Shown: positions 34,843 through 45,298, counted from the stretch's first letter. The stretch is 64,000 nucleotides of DNA from Brevundimonas sp. AJA228-03 (GCF_017795885.1 NZ_CP059297.1:620001-684000); one strand, 5' to 3'. Notes: a model not told the origin generated them from the letters alone. Program-made: numbers and translations.

Positions 34843-36117
34843 ATGACGACGCCGGTGTCCAGACGCCTGGTGATGAAGTTCGGTGGCACCTCCATGGGCG
34901 ACCTGGAGCGCATCCGCCGTGCCGCGCGCATCGTCGCCGCCGAGGTCCGGGCCGGACATTCCGTCGCCGTCGTGGTGTCGGCCATGGCGGGCAAGACCAA
35001 TGAGCTGGTGGCCTGGACGGACGGGGCGGGTGCGGCGGCCGCCGGTCTGCCGCTGTCGGACGATGAATACGATGTGGTCGTCGCCTCCGGCGAACAGGTC
35101 ACCTCGGGTCTGCTGGCCATCACCCTGCGCAACATGGGCCTGAACGCCCGCAGCTGGATGGGCTGGCAGATTCCCATCCTGACCGACGAGGATCACGCCC
35201 GCGCCCGCATCGTCGATGTGCCGGGCGAGGTCCTGGGGGCCGCGCTGGACGCCGGGGAGATCGCGGTGGTGCCGGGGTTCCAGGGCCTTTCGCCGTCGGG
35301 CCGGATCACCACCCTGGGCCGCGGCGGATCGGACACTTCGGCCGTGGCGGTGGCGGCGGCCCTGGGCTGTCCGTGCGACATCTATACCGACGTGGACGGC
35401 GTCTATACGACCGATCCCCGCATCGAGAGCCGGGCGCGGCGGCTGGAAAAGGTCTCCTACGAGGAGATGCTGGAGATGGCCTCCCTGGGGGCCAAGGTGC
35501 TCCAGACCCGCTCGGTCGAGCTGGCCATGGCCAAACAGGTGCCGGTGCGGGTCCTGTCCAGCTTCATCGAACCCGACGAAAACGGCGTCCTGCCCGCCAA
35601 GTCCGGCACGCTCATCTGTGACGAGGAAGAAATCGTGGAAAAACGCATCGTGTCCGGCGTCACCATGAGCCGTGACGAGGCCCGGATCACCCTGCTGGGC
35701 CTGTCCGACCGGGTCGACGCCCCCGCCGACGTCTTCACCCGCCTGGCCGAGGCCAGTGTCAATGTCGACATGATCGTCCAGTCCCAGGCCCGGACCGAAG
35801 GCGCGGTCAACCTGACCTTCACCACCGGCCGCCGCGACGCCGCCCGCGCCGCCGACCTGATGCGCGCGGCCCAGGGCGCCATCGGCTTCGAGGAGATCCG
35901 CGTCGACGAGGACGTGGCCAAGGTCTCGGTCGTCGGCGTCGGCATGCGAAGCCACGCGGGCGTGGCCCAGACCATGTTCCGCGCCCTGGCCGACAAGGGC
36001 GTCAAGTTCCAGGCCATCTCGACCTCGGAGATCAAGATCAGCGTCCTGATCGACGCCGCCTATGCCGAACTGGCCGTCCGCGCCCTGCATTCGGCCTATG
36101 GGCTGGAAGCGGTTTGA
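34843..36117 (+). CDS. lysC: Aspartate kinase
   Basis: A 424-residue enzyme for the first step from aspartate to Lys, Thr, Met and diaminopimelate. [12 protein letters not shown] at the N-terminus binds ATP/aspartate; [19 protein letters not shown] and [11 protein letters not shown] complete the kinase domain; the C-terminal 150 residues hold two ACT domains ([47 protein letters not shown]) for feedback inhibition. I use the ATG at 34843 because the family starts there; the ATG at 34804 is an alternative adding 13 residues. Confidence 0.95.
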   Translation: MTTPVSRRLVMKFGGTSMGDLERIRRAARIVAAEVRAGHSVAVVVSAMAGKTNELVAWTDGAGAAAAGLPLSDDEYDVVVASGEQVTSGLLAITLRNMGLNARSWMGWQIPILTDEDHARARIVDVPGEVLGAALDAGEIAVVPGFQGLSPSGRITTLGRGGSDTSAVAVAAALGCPCDIYTDVDGVYTTDPRIESRARRLEKVSYEEMLEMASLGAKVLQTRSVELAMAKQVPVRVLSSFIEPDENGVLPAKSGTLICDEEEIVEKRIVSGVTMSRDEARITLLGLSDRVDAPADVFTRLAEASVNVDMIVQSQARTEGAVNLTFTTGRRDAARAADLMRAAQGAIGFEEIRVDEDVAKVSVVGVGMRSHAGVAQTMFRALADKGVKFQAISTSEIKISVLIDAAYAELAVRALHSAYGLEAV

Positions 36118-36283
36118 GAGGCCTGTAGGCGGACCCGACCAGCGTCCACCCGGGGTGGTTGGCGGGTGTGCCCTGTCCCGCGCCTGGGCGACATGCGCTG
36201 AACGTTTGACGGTGGGCGACAGCCTTCTCCTCTTTCGATTCAGACCGGGGTCATTATCATCTGTCTCTGGGGGGATATGACGT

Positions 36284-38149
36284 ATGGCAGACGCTTCAGC
36301 GCCGCGCTCACGACGGAAGAAGTCCGTCGCGGCCCCGACCACGCCGGATGCGATCGAGATCGCCATGGGGGCCGAGGCCAGCGGTGATGCGCCGGTCGGC
36401 CCGGCGCACGATGTGCTGGTGAAGCAAGGCCGCCTGCTGGATGAACAGCTGAGACACCTCAAGCTCCAGGGGTTCAGCGAGCGGATCGGCGCGGGGCTGA
36501 AGATCATGGGCGGCGTGGCCGGGCTGATCGCCGCCGGCGCGCTCGGCATGATGGTCTGGAACGCCAGCCAGGACCGCAGCCTGCTCATCCAGGCGTTCAG
36601 TGCGCCCCCCGACCTTGTGCAGCGCGGCCTGACGGGCGAGGTGCTGGCCTCCAAGCTGCTGGACCGGCTGGCCCGGATCGATGGCCAGGCCCAGTCGCTC
36701 CGGGCCCCCGAGACCTTTCGCAACGACTGGGGCAGCGAGATCCAGGTGGAGATTCCGCAGACCGGCGTCTCCATCGGCGAACTGGACAAATATCTGCGCC
36801 AGTGGCTCGGCAAGCGGACCGGCATTGGCGGCGAAGTGGTCCGCATCGGCGATCAGGTGGCGGTGACCGTGCGCGTCGGCTCTGCCGGTGCCGTGACCCG
36901 GCAGGGTGCTGAGGCGGATATCGATAGCCTGATGCAGCAGGCGGCCGAGACCGTTTTCCAGCGCACCCAGCCGTTCCGGTACAGCAAATATCTGGAGTTC
37001 ACCGGCCGCATGGAACAGGCGATGGCTGTGGCCGTCGATCTGGCAACGAACGGCCCCTACGATGAACGCGCCTGGGCCTGGGCCCAGATCAGCAATCTCC
37101 ACCTGGAAAGCGGCGACATCCGCGCCGCCGTCTTCGCCGCACGACAGGCGGTCGATCTTGATCCCGAACTGGGCCTCGGCTGGGTAAATCTCGGCATCGC
37201 CGAAGGCAAGCTCGGCCATGAACGCGCTTCTCTGGCGGCGATCGAGCGATCGGTTGCCCTCCTGACCAGCGGCCGGGGCAAGCTGTCCGAAACCGGCATT
37301 GCGATCGGTTACTTCAACGCCTCACAGGTGCCGTTGTTGCGCGGCGACTTCAAAGAGGCCACCAGGCTTTTCCAGAGGCGGCAGAGCCAGACCACCTACC
37401 TGAACACTGACGAACAGGGGCAGTGGATCGCCGCCTCGGCTGCGGTTGCCCTGCATGACGTCAACGGCGCGCGCGCGATCATCGGCCGCCTCGTTCCAGA
37501 TACCGAGCCCGAGCGATACAGCAACCAGTACCGTCGCGTGCTCCAGCCTCGCGCCGAACTGGCCGCGGAACGCGGCGACTGGCGGACGGCGCGCGACCGC
37601 TTTCGCGCCATGATCGATGCGGCACCTGCGTCCGCCTCCACCGCCGTCATCACCTCCCTGACGCCGCCGCTCGTCATCGCGGAGATCAAGGTGGGGAATG
37701 TCGCGGAGGCGGCCCGGCTGGCGGCGACCCTGCCCGACGACTGCGCCGCCTGTGTCGGGGCCAGGGCGGCCGTGGCCGAGGCGATGGGAGATCGGCCTGC
37801 AGCGGATCGCCTGTTCGCGCGCTTTGTCCAGCTGGCCGCGCCGGGCCCCTTCGCCCTGTCGGCCTGGGGTGAAGCGAGGCTGGGGCGAGGGGATGTCGAT
37901 GGTGCCCTGGCCCTGTTCCGCGACGCTCAACGCGAAGGCCCTCGCTGGGCTGACGCCTACAAGCTGGAAGGCGACGTCCTTTTTCGGCAGGGCAAGGCGC
38001 GCGAGGCGGCGGCAGCCTATCGTGAGGCCATCGAGCGGGCCCCAAACTGGAGTGCTGCGCATCTGGGCCTCGGCCGGGCGTTGATTGCGTCCGGGCGCGA
38101 GCGCGAGGGCCGCGCAGCCCTGGCGGCGGGTGAACGCCTGAAGGCCTAG
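36284..38149 (+). CDS. Membrane-anchored TPR-repeat protein
   Basis: A 621-residue protein of unknown function. A basic, disordered N-terminus (residues 1-40) and a helical segment with predicted coiled-coil character (45-65) precede one membrane helix (about 72-92, LKIMGGVAGLIAAGALGMM). A linker region is followed by tetratricopeptide-like helices around 265-320 (RAWAWAQISNLHLESGDIRAAVFAARQAVDLDPELGLGWVNLGIAEGKLG) and 510-615 (ALALFRDAQREGPRWADAYKLEGDVLFRQGKAREAAAAYREAIERAPNW, both abridged views of the pattern). It lies between lysC and ptsP. Confidence 0.8.
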   Translation: MADASAPRSRRKKSVAAPTTPDAIEIAMGAEASGDAPVGPAHDVLVKQGRLLDEQLRHLKLQGFSERIGAGLKIMGGVAGLIAAGALGMMVWNASQDRSLLIQAFSAPPDLVQRGLTGEVLASKLLDRLARIDGQAQSLRAPETFRNDWGSEIQVEIPQTGVSIGELDKYLRQWLGKRTGIGGEVVRIGDQVAVTVRVGSAGAVTRQGAEADIDSLMQQAAETVFQRTQPFRYSKYLEFTGRMEQAMAVAVDLATNGPYDERAWAWAQISNLHLESGDIRAAVFAARQAVDLDPELGLGWVNLGIAEGKLGHERASLAAIERSVALLTSGRGKLSETGIAIGYFNASQVPLLRGDFKEATRLFQRRQSQTTYLNTDEQGQWIAASAAVALHDVNGARAIIGRLVPDTEPERYSNQYRRVLQPRAELAAERGDWRTARDRFRAMIDAAPASASTAVITSLTPPLVIAEIKVGNVAEAARLAATLPDDCAACVGARAAVAEAMGDRPAADRLFARFVQLAAPGPFALSAWGEARLGRGDVDGALALFRDAQREGPRWADAYKLEGDVLFRQGKAREAAAAYREAIERAPNWSAAHLGLGRALIASGREREGRAALAAGERLKA

Positions 38150-38334
38150 CCGATAACATTCCTTCATCGACGCCTGAGCGCCACTCGCTCCAGCAGACAG
38201 AAAGAACGAACCGGAAAACCGATCTTCGCACGGCGCGTTGCATCTCTCCCCTTCGCTGCCGCGCCCTATAGCCTCCACCGCCTTCCCCCCCTATCTTCGG
38301 CGCGCCCTGCGACGGGGACGATCAGGGAAAACGC

Positions 38335-40608
38335 ATGCCGGTAGCGGGCGGAACGATGACGAGGGGGCCACGCGTCCTCCTGCGCCAGATCCGCGAGGCC
38401 ATGGCCGACGGCGGCCCGGCCCAGGGGCGTCTGGACGTCGTCGTCACCACCATCGCCCAGTCGATGGTGGCCGAGGTCTGCTCCATCTATCTGCGGCGGG
38501 CGTCGGGCGAGCTGGAGCTGTTCGCCACCCACGGCCTGAACCGCGACGCCGTCCACGCCACGCGGCTGAAGGCCGGCGAGGGTCTGGTGGGCGAGGTCGC
38601 GCGTATGGCCCAGCCGATCAGCCTGTCGGACGCGCCCAACCACCCCAGCTTCTCCTATCGGCCGGAGACGGGAGAGGATCCCTATCACGCCTTCCTGGGC
38701 GCGCCCCTGCTGCGCGGGGGCCGGGCCATCGGCGTGCTGGTGGTCCAGAACAAGTCCGAGCGCCGCTACGATCCCGACGAGGTCGAGGACATCCAGACCA
38801 TCGCCATGGTCCTGGCCGAGACCGTGGCCAGTGGCGAACTGCTGGCCCAGGAAGAACTGCGCGACATCGAGGTCGCGCCGCACCGACCCGAGCGCATCAA
38901 GGGCCAGAGGTTCGCAGAGGGCCTGGCGTTCGGCCACGTCGTCCTGCACGAAGCCCCTCTGCCGCCCGAACGGCTGCTGGCCGAGAACCAGCAGGTCGAG
39001 GAAATCCGGCTGCGAGAAGGCTTGCTGACGCTCAAGGCCTCCATCGACGCCCTGCTGGACGGGGGTCAGGGCAAGCTGGCCGGCCAGTCGTTCGAGGTGC
39101 TGGAAACCTACCGGATGTTCGCCGACGACCGGGGCTGGAACCGGTCGCTGGAAGAGGCGGTGCGGGGCGGTCTGACGGCCGAGGCCGCCGTGGACCGGGT
39201 GCGCAACGAGCACCGCGCCCGCTTCGCCCAGGCGCGGGATCCCTACATCAAGGAACGCCTGCACGACTTCGAGGACCTGGCCAACCGGCTGCTGCGGGTG
39301 CTGGGGGGCGAGAATCCCGGACAGCGCGTCCTGCCCGACGACGCCATACTGGTGGCCCGGAACCTGGGCCCGGCCGACCTGCTGGAATATCCGCGCGACC
39401 GCATCCGTGGCCTGCTGATGGAAGAAGGTTCGGCGGCCAGCCACGCCGCCATCGTGGCGCGCGCGCTGCAGATCCCTTGCGTCGGTCGTCTGCAGGGCAT
39501 CCGCGACCGGCTGAGCGAGGGCGATCTGGTCATCGTCGACGGCGAGACGGGCGAGGCGCATCTGCGCCCCCGGCCCGACATGCTGGAATCGGCCCAGTCG
39601 CGTATGGCCCTGCGCGATCAGCGTCAGGCCGAGTTCGCCAAACTGCGCGACGTGCCCGCGATCACGGCCGACGGCACGCGGATCACGCTCCTGACCAATG
39701 CCGGGCTGGCAGTCGATCTGGAGAACCTCGACGCGACCGGGGCCGAGGGCATCGGCCTGTTCCGCACCGAGTTCCAGTTCATGGTGTCCGAGGAACTGCC
39801 GCGCCTGAACTCGCAGACCGCGCTTTACCGGCTGGTGCTGGACTCCGCGGGCGACCGGCCGGTGACCTTCCGCACCCTGGACATCGGGGGCGACAAGGTC
39901 CTGCCCTATATGGAGACCACCGAGCGGGAGGAGAATCCCGCCCTCGGCCGCCGCGCCATTCGACTGGGCCTGGACCGGCCATCCTTGCTGCGCCTGCAAC
40001 TGCGCGCGCTGCTGGCGGCCGGGGCGGGGCGGGAACTGCGGGTCATGTTCCCCATGATCGCGACCGTGGACGAGTTCCGCGCCGCGCGCGAGCTGGTCGA
40101 CGTCGAATGCGAATGGGCGCGCCGGCGGGGGCGTCCCTTGCCCGCGCGCCTGCGGGTCGGGGCCATGATCGAATGCCCCAGCCTGCTGTGGCATCTCGAC
40201 GCGCTTCTGCCGCTGACGGACTTCGTTTCGGTGGGGTCCAATGACCTGTTCCAGTACATGTATGCGGCGGACCGGACGAACCCGCTGGTGTCGGATCGCT
40301 ACGACGCCCTGTCGCCGCCGGCCTTGCGCGCGCTCCAGTCCATCCAGAAAGCCTGCACCGAGACGGGCACGCCGGTATCGGTCTGTGGCGAGCTGGCGGG
40401 CCGGCCGCTGGAGGCGTTCGCCTTGATTACGCTGGGATTCACGCACCTGTCGGCCCCGGCTGGCGGGGTGGGTCCGGTGAAGCGGATGATCCTGTCGGCC
40501 GATCTGGTCGCGGCGCGGCGTGGCATGACCAATCTGCTGGGATCGTCCGCCGGTTCGATCCGAAACGAGATCGAAAGCCTGGCCCGGAAGTTGAACGTCG
40601 GTCTGTGA
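38335..40608 (+). CDS. ptsP: PTS-Ntr phosphoenolpyruvate phosphotransferase (EI-Ntr)
   Basis: A 757-residue enzyme that takes phosphate from PEP and starts the nitrogen-related phosphorelay to NPr and EIIA-Ntr. Residues about 28-165 form the GAF domain that senses nitrogen metabolites; the phosphohistidine is His370 in EEGSAASHAAIVARA; the TIM-barrel has GLFRTEFQFM and GSNDLFQYMYAADR and the active-site Cys684 in VSVCGELAGRP. The length is typical. The start may be the ATG at 38335 or 38356. No ptsN or ptsH is present in the window. Confidence 0.96.
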   Translation: MPVAGGTMTRGPRVLLRQIREAMADGGPAQGRLDVVVTTIAQSMVAEVCSIYLRRASGELELFATHGLNRDAVHATRLKAGEGLVGEVARMAQPISLSDAPNHPSFSYRPETGEDPYHAFLGAPLLRGGRAIGVLVVQNKSERRYDPDEVEDIQTIAMVLAETVASGELLAQEELRDIEVAPHRPERIKGQRFAEGLAFGHVVLHEAPLPPERLLAENQQVEEIRLREGLLTLKASIDALLDGGQGKLAGQSFEVLETYRMFADDRGWNRSLEEAVRGGLTAEAAVDRVRNEHRARFAQARDPYIKERLHDFEDLANRLLRVLGGENPGQRVLPDDAILVARNLGPADLLEYPRDRIRGLLMEEGSAASHAAIVARALQIPCVGRLQGIRDRLSEGDLVIVDGETGEAHLRPRPDMLESAQSRMALRDQRQAEFAKLRDVPAITADGTRITLLTNAGLAVDLENLDATGAEGIGLFRTEFQFMVSEELPRLNSQTALYRLVLDSAGDRPVTFRTLDIGGDKVLPYMETTEREENPALGRRAIRLGLDRPSLLRLQLRALLAAGAGRELRVMFPMIATVDEFRAARELVDVECEWARRRGRPLPARLRVGAMIECPSLLWHLDALLPLTDFVSVGSNDLFQYMYAADRTNPLVSDRYDALSPPALRALQSIQKACTETGTPVSVCGELAGRPLEAFALITLGFTHLSAPAGGVGPVKRMILSADLVAARRGMTNLLGSSAGSIRNEIESLARKLNVGL

Positions 40609-40635
40609 GAGTCCCTGTCCGGGACGCCAACACGC

Positions 40636-40677
40636 TTAACAAGACGTTGATACGGCAACCGAAATGGGTTATCCACA
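40636..40677. promoter_or_regulatory. Perfect DnaA box next to a CtrA-like site, upstream of the rodZ-like gene
   Basis: TTATCCACA (40669-40677) is the consensus DnaA box. TTAA (40636-40639) and TTGA (40647-40650) are 7 bp apart, one base from the CtrA consensus TTAA-N7-TTAA. Both lie in a lower-GC stretch between ptsP and the next gene. Confidence 0.45.
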
Positions 40678-40780
40678 AGACGCTACACGTGTGCCTCCGG
40701 GGGGAGGCGGCGATTGTCATGCCGACGGTGTAGGCGGTGAGTTGTTGAGTACGGCGACCGTTTTCATGACGGTGCCGAGT

Positions 40781-41914
40781 ATGGGGCATAGCGTCATGGC
40801 GCTGGATGCGGGGACCGTCCCCGATGAGTTTCGGGCCCACCCGGACTGGAAGGACCCCGTGCCCTCCATCACAGAGGCAGCGACTCTCGGTTCGGGCCTG
40901 CGCAAGGCGCGCGAGCTGTCCGGCCGGTCCCTGGCCGAGCTGGCCGCCGACACCCGGGTTCACGAGCGTTATCTGCGCGCGCTGGAAGAAGACAATGTCT
41001 CCGCCCTGCCGTCGCGCGTCTTCGCCATCGGCTATGTGCGCGCCTACGCCGGAGCGCTGGGCCTGGACGAACAACTGGCCGTCGAACGCTACAAGCGCGA
41101 GACGCCGGACGCCTCCGTGGCGCTGCAGGCTCCGGTCGGCGTCGCCTTCGAGGATGTGAAGCGCTATTCGCCGCGCATCATCGGCACCGTCCTTCTGCTG
41201 GCCGTGGCGGTGATCGGCTGGAACGTCTTCCAGCGGGTCAGCCTGATGCGCGCGCCCCAGCCGTCCGACATCGCCGAGGTGCCGGAAAGCTGGTCGCTGG
41301 GCAACGTCCCCGGTCAGGACATCGTGCGGGTGGGCGCGCCCCTGGCCGCGCCGCCGGACCAGACCACCCCCGCCCTCTACATCACGCCGGGTCTCGAGGC
41401 CGAGCTGACCGGCATCGATCCCACGGACACGTCCGCCGTCGCCGCCGCGGCCGTCCGGAACGCTCCGCCGGTCCAGGCCGCCTTCAATCCGCGTGGCGCG
41501 ATCTATGGGGCCGCCGCCAACTCATCCCAGGTCGTGCTGCAGGCGAAAAAGGCCGGGGCGCTGGTGGTGCGCATGGCCGACGGACGGGTCCTGTTCGCCC
41601 GGCAACTGGCGGCGGGCGAGGCCTGGCGTGCGCCCACCGGTCTTTCGGCCGTGATCGACGTGTCCGATCCGGCCGCCTTCGACGTCTATCTGAATGGCGA
41701 ACTGGGCGGTGCCTTGACCGGCGTCCTGACGCCCCTGGCCCAGCTGAACGCCCGCGCCCAGGCCCTGGCCCGTCAGACGGCCGTCCAGGTCCAGGCCGAG
41801 GCGACCGCGGCCCAGGCCGCTGCCGCCCGCGCCACCCTCGCGACGCAGACCAGCGTCACCCAGACCGTCGATTCGGCCGGGCAGACCCTGTCCACCGCGG
41901 CGAATCCGGGCTGA
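40781..41914 (+). CDS. RodZ-like helix-turn-helix membrane protein
   Basis: A 377-residue protein with an N-terminal RodZ/HTH_25-type helix-turn-helix (about 35-100: LGSGLRKARELSGRSLAELAADTRVHERYLRALEE), one membrane helix (about 128-150: RIIGTVLLLAVAVIGWNVF) and a periplasmic C-terminal part with a DUF4115-like beta domain (RMADGRVLFARQLAAGEAWRAP). RodZ links MreB filaments to the membrane in cell-shape control. The frame is open from an ATG at 40664, but that would put a DnaA box inside the gene; ATGs at 40766, 40781 and 40796 are all possible. It ends in an Ala/Gln-rich tail. Confidence 0.82.
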   Translation: MGHSVMALDAGTVPDEFRAHPDWKDPVPSITEAATLGSGLRKARELSGRSLAELAADTRVHERYLRALEEDNVSALPSRVFAIGYVRAYAGALGLDEQLAVERYKRETPDASVALQAPVGVAFEDVKRYSPRIIGTVLLLAVAVIGWNVFQRVSLMRAPQPSDIAEVPESWSLGNVPGQDIVRVGAPLAAPPDQTTPALYITPGLEAELTGIDPTDTSAVAAAAVRNAPPVQAAFNPRGAIYGAAANSSQVVLQAKKAGALVVRMADGRVLFARQLAAGEAWRAPTGLSAVIDVSDPAAFDVYLNGELGGALTGVLTPLAQLNARAQALARQTAVQVQAEATAAQAAAARATLATQTSVTQTVDSAGQTLSTAANPG

Positions 41915-41974
41915 TCCGGCGCGTCGCTGCGCGTCATGGCCTTGTCGTCGCGACGGGCCTATATTGAGCGCGTC

Positions 41975-43111
41975 ATGAGCGACCATTCCCATATCCGACC
42001 CTGGCGCCATATCGAGCGTCGGAAGTGCCGCCAGATCATGGTCGGCAATGTCCCGGTCGGCGGCGACGCCCCGATCAGCGTCCAGTCGATGACCAACACC
42101 CTGACCTCGGACGCCAATGCGACCATCGGCCAGATCCGCGAGCTGGAAGAGGCCGGGGCGGATATCGTCCGCGTCTCCTGTCCCGACGAGGACTCCACCC
42201 GCGCCTTCCGCACCATCGCCCGCGAGGCCAGGGTGCCGCTCGTCGCCGACATCCATTTCCACTACAAGCGCGGCATCGAGGCCGCCGAGGCCGGGGCCGC
42301 CTGCCTGCGCATCAATCCGGGCAATATCGGCAATGCGAGCCGGGTCCGCGACGTCATCCAGGCCGCCAAGGACCACGGCTGCTCCATGCGCATCGGCGTC
42401 AACGCCGGCTCGCTGGAAAAGGAGCTGCTGGAGAAATACGGCGAGCCCTGCCCGGACGCCATGGTCGAGAGCGCGCTGAACCACGCCCGCATCCTGCAGG
42501 ACCACGACTTCCACGCGTTCAAGATCTCGGTGAAGGCCTCCGACCCCTTCCTGACCGTCGCCGCCTATCAGCAGCTGGCGGAGCTCATCGACTGCCCGCT
42601 GCACCTGGGTGTCACCGAAGCGGGCCCCCTGCGCACCGGCACCATCAAGTCGGCCATCGGCATGGGCAATATGCTGTGGGCCGGGATCGGCGATACCATC
42701 CGGGTCAGCCTCGCCGCCGATCCGGTCGAGGAGATCAAGGTCGGCTTCGACATCCTGAAGTCGCTGGGTCTGCGCCACCGCGGCGTCAATATCATCGCCT
42801 GCCCGTCCTGCGCGCGTCAGGGCTTCAACGTCATCGAGACGGTCGGCATCCTCGAGGAAAAGCTGGCCCATATCTCCACGCCGATGTCGCTGTCGATCAT
42901 CGGCTGCGTCGTGAACGGCCCGGGCGAGGCCCTGTATACGGACATCGGCTTCACCGGCGGCGGGGCCGGGTCCGGCATGGTCTATCTGAACGGCAAGATC
43001 GCCCACAAACTGGCCAATGACGGCATGGTCGAGCACATCGTCGAGATGGTCGAGGCCAAGGCGGCCGAGCTGAACGCGGCGCGCGACGCGGCGCTGGAGG
43101 CCGCCGAATAG
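41975..43111 (+). CDS. ispG: 4-Hydroxy-3-methylbut-2-en-1-yl diphosphate synthase
   Basis: A 378-residue iron-sulfur enzyme of the MEP isoprenoid pathway. [20 protein letters not shown] is the family start; the [4Fe-4S] ligands are Cys276 and Cys279 ([11 protein letters not shown]), Cys311 and Glu318 ([10 protein letters not shown]). The length matches the bacterial two-domain form. The ATG at 41975 is chosen; an upstream ATG at 41936 is in frame. It lies 60 bp after the RodZ-like gene, the order often seen in bacteria. Confidence 0.97.
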   Translation: MSDHSHIRPWRHIERRKCRQIMVGNVPVGGDAPISVQSMTNTLTSDANATIGQIRELEEAGADIVRVSCPDEDSTRAFRTIAREARVPLVADIHFHYKRGIEAAEAGAACLRINPGNIGNASRVRDVIQAAKDHGCSMRIGVNAGSLEKELLEKYGEPCPDAMVESALNHARILQDHDFHAFKISVKASDPFLTVAAYQQLAELIDCPLHLGVTEAGPLRTGTIKSAIGMGNMLWAGIGDTIRVSLAADPVEEIKVGFDILKSLGLRHRGVNIIACPSCARQGFNVIETVGILEEKLAHISTPMSLSIIGCVVNGPGEALYTDIGFTGGGAGSGMVYLNGKIAHKLANDGMVEHIVEMVEAKAAELNAARDAALEAAE

Positions 43112-43261
43112 AAGGCTCGTCAGGTGACCGGGCTACGGCCGAGGGCACGTCCTCGACCAGCCCGGATTATCGGTCCTCTGGCTGCGCGATCGCGGCGAGA
43201 CGCCCGGTCGGGTGCCCGGTGGATACAGTGATGCCCGTGGAAGCGGCATGGAGCGGGTAAT

Positions 43262-44041
43262 CTACAGGACGTCGGCCAGCTGGAGCCCCTGATAGGTCGC
43301 CAGCACCAGCAGCAGGCCGCCCACGGCATAGGTCAGGGCCCGCTGCGGCACGATCCGGGTGACATAGCCCGCGAACGGAGCGGCCAGCAGGCCGCCGACC
43401 ACAAGGCCGGCCACGGCTGCAGCGTGATTGGTCAGGGCCTCCGCATCCTTCCAGTGCCCGGTCACCAGGGCCCAGACGAAGGTCGCCGAAATGGCCACAG
43501 TGACGAAGAACTCGGCGGTATTGGCCGTGCCGATGGCGCGGCGGGGCTCGGCGCCCGCGCCCACGAGGGTCGAGGACACGGTCGGACCCCAGCCGCCCCC
43601 GCCGATGGCGTCGAAGAATCCGCCGACGATCCCCAGGGGCGCCATGATCCAGGCCGGACGAATCCTGCGGGCGGGCGTGTTCTGTGTCGCGCGCCACAGG
43701 ATATAGCCGCCCATCAGGGCGAGGTAGGCGATCACGAACGGCTTGATCTCGTCGCCCTTGATCCCCGCCAGTACATAGGCACCCAGGACGCCGCCGATCA
43801 CGCCCGCGACCGCGAGCGGCACCAGCAGCCGCCATTCCACGTTCCGGTGCCCGATATGCGATCCGGCCGACGCGGCCGTGGTGAACACTTCCGCCCCGTG
43901 CACGCTGGCCGATGCCGTTGCAGGCGGCACACCGAATGCCAGCAGAACCGAAGACGAAATCACGCCGTAGGCCATGCCCAGGGCACCATCGACCGCCTGG
44001 GCGAACAGGCCCACGACCAGAAACAGCAGAAACGTTTCCAT
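43262..44041 (-). CDS. TauE/SafE family transporter
   Basis: A 259-residue membrane protein with eight probable helices. GLFAQAVDGALGMAYGVISS and the repeat-like GIVGGFFDAIGGGGWGPTVSSTLV are the two inverted-repeat motifs of the TauE/SafE (sulfite/organosulfonate exporter) family. VHGAEVFTTAASAGSHIGHRNVEW is the conserved loop of the subgroup. The substrate is unknown. It stands between ispG and prfA on the opposite strand. Confidence 0.9.
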   Translation of the reverse strand: METFLLFLVVGLFAQAVDGALGMAYGVISSSVLLAFGVPPATASASVHGAEVFTTAASAGSHIGHRNVEWRLLVPLAVAGVIGGVLGAYVLAGIKGDEIKPFVIAYLALMGGYILWRATQNTPARRIRPAWIMAPLGIVGGFFDAIGGGGWGPTVSSTLVGAGAEPRRAIGTANTAEFFVTVAISATFVWALVTGHWKDAEALTNHAAAVAGLVVGGLLAAPFAGYVTRIVPQRALTYAVGGLLLVLATYQGLQLADVL

Positions 44042-44230
44042 TCAGCCCCCAGACCTGCGCCGGGAGGAGGCGCACGGACCGTCTGCTTCAGAGCTAATGC
44101 ACGGGCGGGCGAAGGGTAACGCCCCATGACGCCGATGTTATCCGCCGTGATGCTCCGGGCCCCCCCGCATCGACAGGCCGCCCGCCGCGCGATAAGGCTC
44201 CGCCCCTTCGCTTTTCGAGACGTTCCGCCC

Positions 44231-45298
44231 TTGCATCTGCCCCAGTCCAAGCTCGATCAGGTCCTGGATCGCTTCCACCAGGTGGAGGCGCGCATGGGCG
44301 CGGCCAGTGACGGGCAGGAGATCGTGCGCCTGTCCAAGGAGCACGCCGAGATGAAGCCGGTGGCCGATGCGGTGCTGGCGCTCGCCCGGGCCAGGAAGGA
44401 GATCGAGGATCTTGAGGCCATGACGGCCGATCCCGAGATGGCGGCCATGGTGGCCGACGAGCTGGACACGCTGAACGCCCGCCTGCCCGATATGGAGCGC
44501 GATGTCGCCCTGCTGCTGGCCCCGCGCGACGCCGACGAGAACGCCTCGGCCGTGCTGGAAGTGCGGGCCGGTACCGGCGGGGATGAGGCGGCCCTGTTCG
44601 CCGGCGACCTGTTCCGCATGTATTCCCGCTATGCCTCCACGCGGGGCTGGAAGGTCGAGCTGGACTCGGCGACCGAGGGCGATGCGGGCGGCTACAAGGA
44701 GATCATCGCCACCGTCACCGGCGACGGCGTGTTCGGACGGCTGAAGTTCGAGAGCGGCGTCCACCGCGTCCAGCGGGTGCCGACGACCGAGGCGGGGGGG
44801 CGCATCCACACCTCGGCCGCGACCGTCGCCGTCCTGCCCGAGGTCGAGGACGTCGAGATCGAGATCCACGACAAGGACATCCGGATCGACACCTATCGGG
44901 CGTCGGGTTCGGGCGGCCAGCATGTCAACAAGACCGACTCGGCCGTGCGGATCACCCACTTCCCGTCCGGGATCGTGGTGACGTCCTCGGAGAAGTCCCA
45001 GCACGTCAACCGCGACAAGGCGATGAAGAACCTGCGCGTGCGCCTGTACGACATGCAGCGCCAGATGAAGGACAGTGCCCGGTCCGATGCGCGCAAGTCC
45101 CAGGTCGGCTCGGGCGACCGGTCCGAACGCATCCGCACCTACAACTTCCCGCAGGGGCGGGTGACCGACCACCGGATTGGCCTGACCCTGCACAGCCTGC
45201 CGCAGATCCTGGAGGGCGATCTGGATGCCCTGCTGAACGCCCTGATCGCCGAGGATCAGGCCGCGCGCCTGTCCGACCTCGAGGCCGAATTCGCCTGA
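44231..45298 (+). CDS. prfA: Peptide chain release factor 1
   Basis: A 355-residue factor that ends translation at UAA and UAG. Numbered from the TTG start, the codon-reading tripeptide is Pro184-Thr-Thr186 ([19 protein letters not shown]; Pro-x-Thr is the RF1 pattern) and the catalytic GGQ is residues 228-230 in GSGGQHVNK. The start is taken as TTG at 44231 ([14 protein letters not shown] follows, as expected for RF1); the in-frame ATG at 44126 would add 35 residues unlike the family. prmC does not follow here. Confidence 0.95.
   Translation: MHLPQSKLDQVLDRFHQVEARMGAASDGQEIVRLSKEHAEMKPVADAVLALARARKEIEDLEAMTADPEMAAMVADELDTLNARLPDMERDVALLLAPRDADENASAVLEVRAGTGGDEAALFAGDLFRMYSRYASTRGWKVELDSATEGDAGGYKEIIATVTGDGVFGRLKFESGVHRVQRVPTTEAGGRIHTSAATVAVLPEVEDVEIEIHDKDIRIDTYRASGSGGQHVNKTDSAVRITHFPSGIVVTSSEKSQHVNRDKAMKNLRVRLYDMQRQMKDSARSDARKSQVGSGDRSERIRTYNFPQGRVTDHRIGLTLHSLPQILEGDLDALLNALIAEDQAARLSDLEAEFA

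Noticed and set aside
40669..40677. A replication origin at the perfect DnaA box.
   Set aside because: I saw only one box, with no AT-rich unwinding region and none of the usual origin neighbours (hemE, dnaA, parAB). A regulatory site is more likely.
44042..44230. A riboswitch or structured leader in the TauE/prfA divergent gap.
   Set aside because: A short GCGCC/GGCGC stem is present, but I could not match the region to any known riboswitch consensus.
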